Assembly: GCA_026770585.1 (NCBI GenBank)
Contig: MU647580.1
Span: 9,117 to 22,491, forward strand
Origin: Baffinella frigidus
Taxonomy: Eukaryota; Cryptophyceae; Cryptomonadales; Baffinellaceae
Reading direction: 5' to 3'
Length of the DNA stretch: 13,375 nt
The translations under genes and the position numbers were made by a program. Positions 1 to 8,100 of this stretch are shown here, in pieces. The notes beneath the pieces are model-generated. The model was given only the letters and a program-made list of their open reading frames with translations. It was not told where the DNA came from and did no database searches. Position 1 is the first letter of the stretch, and each line of letters starts with the position of its first letter.

Positions 1-62
1 GAGAGAGAGAGAGAGAGAGAATCAGAGAGAGAGAGAGAGAGAGAGAATCAGAGAGAGAGAGG
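1..62. repeat. GA microsatellite
   Basis: (GA)n interrupted twice by 'atca'; it starts at the window edge. Confidence 0.95.
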
Positions 63-90
63 CTCAGCGTCCCCACCTGCGTGTTGCCAG

Positions 91-230
91 ATAATTTAAC
101 AACGGTTCAACACTAGGCTAATTTAAGAATAAATACATGTATCGGCTATTTAACAACGGCTCAACATAATCTACTAAACTAATCATCATTATTTTTCCGG
201 CCAATTTATCAACGATTCAACAGTAAGCTG
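91..230 (+). repeat. Three diverged units of about 55 bp
   Basis: An atttaacaacggttcaaca-like motif begins at 94, 148 and 204. The AT-rich spacers differ. Function unknown. Confidence 0.6.
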
Positions 231-316
231 GCCCAATAATAATTGGATAGTGATTTGAGCGTATCCACGTGCACAACTTGCTCGGATTATTTATCGCCCT
301 GGTACAATAATTTTTA

Positions 317-379
317 GCTAAACCTAATAAAATATCCGATGAAATCACAAAGTTCATCGGACATTTTATTGGGTTTAGC
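317..379. repeat. Hairpin with 27-bp arms
   Basis: Arms 317-343 and 353-379 are inverted copies with two mismatches around a 9-bp loop; AT-rich, MITE-like. The stretch 380-552 holds only a short repeated motif near 399 and 520 (aaagtc...gggcgagcc) and no gene I can support. Confidence 0.8.
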
Positions 380-552
380 GAAACATGAGGGTGTGAACTG
401 AAAGTCTCTGGGCGAGCCGGTGGGAGGTTGCCTCCGCGCCTCCTGAGAACTGTCGAGGACCAACCGCCGGATCCAGAGATGTTTCTAGTCAACTATCTGA
501 TGACTTTAGGCGTTGCCTGATAAAGTCCCCGGGCGAGCCTACCGGTTCCCAG

Positions 553-654
553 GACCAAAAGGTCGATTTTCAGACCACAAAATCACCTTGCAGCGGGGTC
601 GGATCCGACCCCGCTGCAAGGTGATTTTGTGGTCTGAAAATTGACGATTTGGTC
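553..654. repeat. 102-bp near-perfect palindrome
   Basis: Two 51-bp arms meet at GGATCC (601-606) with no spacer and only a few mismatches at the outer ends. Confidence 0.92.
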
Positions 655-704
655 TTTCCCTGAGGGCTGGTGGTCACACGGGACGCTCGGCCGGTCAACT
701 CCAA

Positions 705-1140
705 ACCCCAGACCCTACCCCCTACCCCCTACCCCCTAGACCCTCAACCCTACATCCTAACCCCTAACCCCTAACCCCCAAACTGACCCAGGTTTCGGGT
801 TCGGGTTTCGGGTGTCAGGTTTCAGGTTAGGGTTTAAGGGTATAGGGGTGGCACCTGTCCCACCCCTATGAGCAGCAGCAGGGCTAGCATCCCCCAGCTG
901 CCCTTAAAGTCCAAGCAGCGCGCCATCGCGAGCCTATTTTGGGGGTTGGGGGTTGGGGTTTGGGGTGTTGGGTTTGGGGTTTGGGGTTTGGGGGTTATAA
1001 TGTGGGGTTGATGGTGTGGGGTGTAAGGTTAAGAAGTCACTTGGGAGGGTTAAGGAGTTGGGTTTTAGGGGAACCAGAACCCTACCCCCTAAACTCTAAA
1101 CCCTAAACTCTTGAACCCTCCACCTCAAACCCTAAACCCG
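705..1140. repeat. Degenerate telomere-like arrays, both orientations
   Basis: CCCTA/CCCTAA-type units occupy about 712-780, GGGTTTCGG/TTTAGG types 784-845, GGGGTTT units 938-1070 and CCCTAAAC units 1078-1140. The stretch 846-935 is unique. Confidence 0.8.
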
Positions 1141-1899
1141 TCGGGACGCCTGCTCTTCTCCTGTTGTGGGGAGGAGGGAGACGGAAGGCGGGAGAGCGAG
1201 GAGGGAGAGACGGGCGACCAAGAGAGGTAGCGAACAGGAACGAGGGAAGCGAGGTAGCGAGCAGAGAAGCGAGGGGGATGCGCTGAACCCCCACCTCTCA
1301 AAACTGATCTCTAGCCCGGATGGTGTAGCAATATGTTGCCAACGTAAGGGGCCACAATACGTTGACGCCACATGTCAGCACGGTGAGCTTGTTTGAGCCT
1401 CTACCTCTCAAAACTGATCTCTATCCCAGCCTTTCTTCCCCGACGCCGGCGGAGTGCGGCATGTCTCCCAAATCGAACCTCCGCAAAAGGGACCAGCTAG
1501 ACAGGGGCTCACCCGGTCGCGGCAGCCCTCTGCCGGCCTTCCGCTCTCCTCCCCTCCTCGCCAACTCGGTCAAGAAGGAGGAGCGACGCCGCGCGATGCA
1601 GGGCCCCGTCCTTCCTCCCCACCTCTTCAAAATTTCGTTAAAAGTCAACCGTCAACTTTTGAAATGTCAACTTAGTGCAAAGTCAACTTAATTTAGTTTG
1701 TGGCTCTCCGTCGGCACGGTTTTCATTGAGCTGAGAGGAAGCGATCCCTGATCGCAGGATCCGACGAGAGGGCCCGGGGGCATCAGCAAGGGGGGGTGGA
1801 GGTGGGACCGTTCGACACTTCGCTCCTGCTCTCCTCGTCGGATCCCTTTCCCCCCGATCGATCACCCACGTCGTAAAGCGCGCCGCCGTTGAGAACTCA
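1141..1899. other. 5' flank of the kinase gene
   Basis: It contains a polypurine stretch (1170-1275) and a 25-bp direct repeat (1293-1317 and 1403-1427) around a small inverted repeat, gtcaact-rich hairpins near 1635-1690, and GC-rich sequence up to the start codon. 1460-1640 has coding-like composition in more than one frame and might be an exon of a neighbouring gene, but I cannot support one. The promoter should lie here; no clear TATA element is seen. Confidence 0.5.
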
Positions 1900-2175
1900 A
1901 TGGCACGGCTCCTCCTCTCGCTCCTTCTCCTCCTCGCCCTCTCCATCCCCACCTTCTCCAGCGCCCTGCCGGGCGACCATTCCTCCCGGTTCGGCAGGCG
2001 CCCGAAACCCGCTCCGGTAGTTGAACAGCCTCCACCGCGAGGGAATCTCCTGGGAGGCGTGTTCGGGGTGCTGCGAGGCGCTGTCGGAGGCGTGGTCGGG
2101 GGTGCGGCCGGCGCTGTCGGGTATGGGATCAGGGGGCTTGCGCGGGGAGGGGAAATCCTGCGGCCTGCGGTGCTT
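1900..2175 (+). CDS. Exon 1: signal peptide and Gly-rich N-terminus
   Basis: The start ATG lies in 'ctcaATGG', a good eukaryotic start context. Residues 1-22 form a classic signal peptide: a short MAR start, a Leu-rich core, and a small-residue end at S-S-A, with likely cleavage near residue 22. Residues 26-48 are rich in Arg, Ser and Pro. Residues 50-84 are Gly/Ala/Val-rich (GGVV, GGAAGAVG) and could be a glycine-zipper membrane segment. The frame stays open past the proposed end, but GTGAGT at 2176 is a strong donor and closes in phase 0, which matches exon 2. A weaker GT at 2170 is also in phase. The link to the downstream kinase exons is inferred from strand, phase and the absence of any other 5' exon. 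A targeting sequence for plastid or secretory routing is plausible. Confidence 0.7.
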
Positions 2176-5100
2176 GTGAGTCCCCACTCTCTGCCTGGGA
2201 TTTTTGCTCTCATCCTCCGGAGGAAACCATTCCTCTTCACGCCAGAGTCTTCGAAGGGGTCGCCAAAAGTCAATTCCAATGCAAGGCAGTACTTTTCAAA
2301 AGTCAAAAACCGCTTCCAGACGACGTTTAAAAAAATTAACCCCCTACTCCACTCTGGCGTGGAAGCAATTCCTTCGTGCAAGATTTCCCGGAATTTCATA
2401 GGAAAACGGTTTTAATTTAAAACTTTCTGGCAATGAAATTTACTACACACAATGAGTTTTACTAGTAATATTAAAGCATTCGTGTAGTAACTTTCATTGA
2501 ATCCAATGGTTTTAAATCAAAACCGTTTCCCTGTGAAATTGCACACCAGGGGGATTTCATCTCTCTCTCTCTCTCTCTATCTCTCTCCCACCAGCCCTGA
2601 GTGTTGGAGCGAATCGACTTTTCGGGTTTCGTGATTTTGTCATCTCGAAAGTCATCTCGAAAGATAACTGAATCAGTTCCCTAATTAGCGGTGTCATTTA
2701 ATTAGCAGGGCTAATTAAATTTACTATGCCCTGACTAATTTCTCTTATGCAACCTCCTATTGAAAAGGAACTGATTCAGTTATCTTCCGGGATGAAATTT
2801 CAGCCATCGCTGACAGTACAAAATCCATCGCTCTCAGTTCATTCAAAGGATTGAAAGAGGCGATTTGCTCCCGCCCTGGGGTTTAGGGTTTAGGATTAGG
2901 GTTTAGGGTTTAGGGTTTAGGGTCTAGGCTGGCGGTCATGTACTGGCAGGTTACTACAGCCCACCCATACAACGTTAGAATGTCTCCCTCCCCCACCTCT
3001 CACTCCCCCTCCATCTCTCACCCCCCCTCTCTCTCCCTCTCCCTCTCCCTCTCTCTCCCTCTCCCTCCCTCTCTCTCTCTCACTCGCTCTCTCTCTCCCC
3101 CCCCCCCCCCTCCCCCCGTATGGGGGCCCGGTCCCCGTCGAGGGCAATCGGTGCGTAGTTAGTAAGTTGATCACTATCCAGTAGGCCTAGGACCTGTTTA
3201 CAGGAACTTTCAGAGGTTAATAAAGAAGAAGAAGAAGTTTTAGCATTTGTACTGCCAGTACAAGAATGTGCACTCCACGCAAGAGTTTAGGGCAGAGTGA
3301 CCCACAGGAGAAATAGTAGAATTCTACTATTTCTTAAGTTCATAAGTGGACATTCTTCCCACAGAAAAATCGAAATTTCGGAAAGTTGTTACAAATTCCG
3401 TGTGAACTGGCTTGTTTTCCCAGGTCTGCCCTACACTCTTGCGTGGCTGATAATCTTTGCACCCCGCAGATGGCTTCACCAATTTGATCCCTAAACCCTA
3501 AGCTAAACCCTAAACCCTGAAGCGTAAACCCTAAACCCTAAACCCTAAACCCCAAACCCCAAACCCTGAAACAGGTTACGGCAGCGGCGTCTCTTGGGCT
3601 CTCCGCCAAAACCCTAAACCCTAAACCCTAAACCCTAAACCCTAAACCCTAAACCCCAAACCCTAAACCCTAAACCCTAAACCTTCAGCCCTAAATCCTA
3701 AAGCCCCAAACACTAAAACCGTCAACCCCTCAACACTACACCCTAAATCTCAAACCCTAACTCACACAACAGGTTACGTCCCCGGCGTCTCTGGGGCTCT
3801 CCACCCCACACCCTAAACCCCAAACCCCAAACACCAAACACCAAACACCAAACACCAAACCCCAAACCCCAAACCCCAAACCCCAATCCCCAATCCCCAA
3901 ACCCCAAACCCCAAACCCCAAACCACCAACACCACACCAATGGTGCGATCCATAAACCGTAAACCCTGAACAGTAAACCCCAAACCCCAAACCCCAAACA
4001 CTGAAACAGGTTACGGCAGCGGCGTCACTGGGGCTCTCCGCCGTGGACAGGCTGCGCGGCGAGGTCTGTCTTCTAGGCTTTGCGCTTTGCGGTTTACTGT
4101 TCAGGGTTTACGGTTTATGGTTCAGGCTTCAGGCTTCGGGCTTTTAGGGCACGGGGTTCAGGGTTCAGGGTTCAGAGTCAGGGTGCACGGTGCAGGGTGC
4201 ACGGTGCAGGGTGGAGGGTGGAGGGTGGAGGGGGTAGGGTGGAGGGTGACAGATAACGGCAGCGGCGTCTCTGGGGCTCTCCGCCGTGGACAGGCTGCGC
4301 GGCGAGGTCTGTCTTAGGGTTAGGGTTCAGGGTTCAGGGTTGAGTGTTCAGTGTTTCGTGTCTCGTGTTTCGTGTTTGGGTGTTGAGTGTTTAGGGTGCA
4401 GGGGTTCTTGTTCATGGGTTAGGGGTTAGGAAATCCCTCAAGTGACCAGACGGTCAAATTTGACCGCCAAGAGGTCCTAGGCAGGTCCTAGGGCCCTACG
4501 GTAGGGCGTATGAGCCTACTGGGCACTTACGGGATAGGGTTTGCTCTCTGCCGTGGACAGGAGGCTGTGCGGGACGGTCTGTCTTCTCAACCCTAAACCC
4601 AAAACCCTGAACAAGAAAGCCTGAACCCTAAACACTCAACACGAGACACGAAACACGAGACACGAAACACTGAACACGAAACACTAAACCCTGAACCATG
4701 AACCCTAAACACTGAACACTAAACACTAAGCACTAAACGCTAAACACTAAACAGTAAACCCCAAACCGTGGACACTAAACCCTAAACACTAAACACTCAA
4801 CCCTAAACACTAAACCCTGCTAGTCCCGGCACCTAACAGACGCTCTCTCTCTCTCTCTCTCTCTACGGACGCTCTCTCTCTCTCTCTCTCTCGCTCTCGC
4901 TCTCTCTCTCTCTCTCTCTCGGAACGGTGTTTTCCATGTGCATCGTGGTTCTATTCACAATCTAACAGGGTGAGACCGGTACCACACCAGGGTTCAGGGT
5001 TTGCGGTTTATCGTGCAGGATTCAGGGGTTTAGGGTTTAGGGTTCAGGCTTCAAGGTGCAGGGTTTAGGGTTTAGGGTTAGGGTTTAGGATTTAGGGGTG

Positions 5101-8100
5101 ATCCCGCAAGCTGGGCTCTATTGCGTGGGTCCCCTAACCCGAGACTTCGAACCCCCAAGCCCTAAACCCTCAACACCCTAGTGGCTACACGCCTCCAGGT
5201 AGTGAATTCACTGTAAAGTCCGTGGATTTGTACCAGATGACGGCCTGGTCGAACGACCGAGGCGTATAGCCACTAGGGCTGTCCGCCGCTCTCTGGCGCC
5301 CGCTTGATCAGGGATTGTAGGGCGAACCACGATGACACATACGGTATGGTGTACTTCCTCTCCCTCTCCCTCTCCCTCTCCCTCTCCCTCTCCCTCGTTC
5401 TGGGAAAATGGGGCTGACCCCCCTTAGTGTTCTGGGGTACTGTATTGTAAACTGACAAGATTTATTGAACCGAGCCACTAGGGGTCGTGGAGGGTAGGCT
5501 GGATGCACCCTAAACCCTGAACCCTAAACCCTCAACCACGATTCCAGGGGGCGGGGTCAACAAACCCGCTGGCTGGGCTTATAATGCAAAACAATTTAAA
5601 AGTCGTAGGATCCCCCCTTCCTACCGTAGGCAATCCGTAGGCTGTAAGTACCTCGCTGGCGTTAGCTTGTTGCATGATGTAACCCCCAGGGGGCAGTGCC
5701 ATTGAACCCGCTGGCTGCGCGCCTGACCTTACTACTTTCATCTCCACAAAAGTATTAATCAATTGCTTTTGGCGAAACGAAATTTACTACATACATGCTC
5801 TACTACTACTTTTATGAGCAAATCGTGTAGTAATTTTCATTGACCAAAAGCAATTAATTAATACTTTCATGGAGATTAAACCCTAGACCACGCATCCAGG
5901 GGGCAGTGCCATTGAACCCGCTGGCCGGGCTGTGCCGCGCAGGGGACCTCTGGGTTCGCGCGGCACCTCTCCGCATACGGTAGAGCGCTGTGCAGAGAAG
6001 TGGGCCACCGGAAAATGGTAAAATGGGGAAATTGGAGCCATTTTGGCCACTTTTGAGAAATTCATGGAACCAAATTTCTCAAAAGTTGACAAAATGGCTC
6101 CAATTTGTCGATTTTCCATTAAACCCTAGACACCATACATCCAGGGGGCGGTGCCTTTGAACCCGCTGGCTGGGCTGTGCCGCGCGGGGGACTTCTGGAT
6201 TCGCGCGGCTCCTCTTCTCATGCGGTACTCGAAGAAATTTAATAGGGTAACGGCCTGAAAATGGGGTAGTTAGGCCTACGGCATTGCCTAGGACCTCCTA
6301 CCGTAGGCCGAGACTTTTTGGTCATAGGATCCCGCGCAGGGGACTTCTGGATACGCGCGGCGCCCCTTCTCATACGGTACTCGAAGGATGTTACGATCAA
6401 TTACGAAAAATACCCGTGCCTAAAATAGCATACGCGGGCGCACTTTTTTGGCTGGGGTGTGCCGCGCCGAGGACTTTTGGATTCGCGAGGCTCGTTTCAT
6501 ACTCATCGCGATTCATAATAGAATTAATCTCGGAACTGTCCTTCTAAACTATGCTTGGTTCAAACCCAGATATTTTAAAGCCCTAAAAGTACGAATATTT
6601 TAAACCCCTAAAAGTTGTTGGTGCAAATCTTCGTTTAGAAGGACATTCCTGAGATTAATTCTATTTGGTGCTGGGACTAAATCAAGGTCTAGTAGCCGTG
6701 GTTCAGTTGAAGTTGACTTTTTTGCGATTGGCCACCTTCAGGTCTAGCGTAGAACCCCACATCCCAAACCCTAAGATTAGGACTAATACGGTACGCATCT
6801 CGTAGATCATTTAATTTAATTTTCGTGTTAGTGTTCATCGTAATATCAAGTTCAATTCGAATTAAATGCCAGGTCACGGCGGGGATGTCAGAACGCGACG
6901 TTTCGTTTCGTGGCACTGACTGCGTGTGCGCGTATCGGTGAAACGCAGCTGCTCGTCCTTTCCACGTCCGGGCTTTTACCTGATTCCGAAGAATTCGGTA
7001 CAGAATTAAAACCAGACTTGTATCTGAAATTCCCACGTGTGCCCTGGCGAGGTGTGGGTTCTTGTTTGCAGCGAGAGGATGTTATGGGGGGGTCTTAACG
7101 AAAGACTCATGACTCCATCTGTTCCGGGATCATGTTTAATCAAATAATTTGGGCGGTGAAATTTGCGGCACACAACGATCATACTAGTAATAGTTAAGCA
7201 CTCGTGTACTAATTTTCATGGGCCAAAATCTATTAAATTAAACAAGTTCCCGGATGAGATAAGGTGACTATACGACCCTACGATAGGCAACCCGTAGGGA
7301 CATAGGGGGGTTCCTACGGATAAGGTAACTGCTCCGGAGCAGATCGTCAACCGCTTCATCCCATGACCCCGAGACCTCCTGAACCATTGCAATGGTTCAG
7401 GAGGACTGAACCATTGCAATGGTTCAGGAGAACTGAACCGTTGCAATGGTTCAGGAGGACTGAACCAGAGGACTGTGGCCCTTACCTCCCGCGACGGCCT
7501 ACCGTCGCCTGAACCAAAGCCTCGAGGACGTGATGATATTCCCATTACGATTGCTTCACACAGGGGCCACTTTAATAGTTTCCGACGCCTTCGCGAAGCA
7601 ATAATGGCTCCAAGCCCCATACAAATTTTGTATGGGACAAGACCATGGACACGACCGTGAAGTCGTTTAAATGTCCGTGAAGGGTATTTTAGGGTCGTGT
7701 CCAATGTTTGGTACAAAATTTGTACCAGGGCTTGGAGCCATTATTGCTTCGCGAAGGCGTTGTGAACTATGAACTTGCAAAGAGGCGCCTCTTCTCCAAA
7801 GCCCTGGAGGGCTCAGACCTACCTAGGGCGATTTAGGGTGAATATTCACCCTATGGGCACTTAAGGGATCTCTACGAAGGGAGAAAGGGGCGTGAACGGC
7901 CCCAGTGAGACACTCACGAGCGTCAGTCGTCACCTTTCTGGGACGAGGTTCCCCCCTGATAGAGCGGTTTTCGCATCTGTCGGCCACCCACCGATATGAA
8001 ATTATGAACAAGGGCTCCAATTCCGGCCACTTTTGGCATTTTTGTCACATCATAAAACTCTAAAACTTCAGAATCACGCCAAAAGTTGCCGGAATTGGAG

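Larger units (their letters stand above)
3487..4000 (+). repeat. CCCTAAA/CCCCAAA arrays around exon 2
   Basis: Telomere-like heptamers, some converted to CCCCAAA and CACCAAA, are interrupted by the exon 2 edge copies at 3571 and 3769. The orientation places the C-rich strand on the coding strand. Confidence 0.92.

Noticed and set aside
1-1140. True chromosome end
   Set aside because: Telomere-like units here are degenerate, in both orientations and interrupted, and similar arrays occur throughout the gene. They are interstitial.
1460-1640. Coding-like stretch upstream of exon 1
   Set aside because: Open in more than one frame because of GC-rich composition, with no recognisable domain and no clear splice signals.
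1683-2399. 238-residue open frame on the minus strand
   Set aside because: It lies opposite exon 1; Arg/Pro-rich, low complexity, and a typical shadow of a GC-rich exon.
3365-3420. Possible extra exon between exons 1 and 2 (reads CYKFRVNWLV)
   Set aside because: It has an AG before and a GT after, but the frame that looks interesting does not match phase 0 after exon 1, and the exon 1-2 join already fits.
3743-4001. Three overlapping minus-strand frames rich in GVWGLGF
   Set aside because: They are translations of CCCCAAA heptamers, not genes.
7376-7466. CRISPR-like array
   Set aside because: The units are contiguous 27-bp tandem repeats without spacers, in a eukaryotic intron.
7216-7716. 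166-residue open frame on the minus strand
   Set aside because: It runs through the palindromic 27-bp repeat (giving repeated EPLQWF), a hairpin arm and an exon 4 edge copy; composition is unlike coding sequence.
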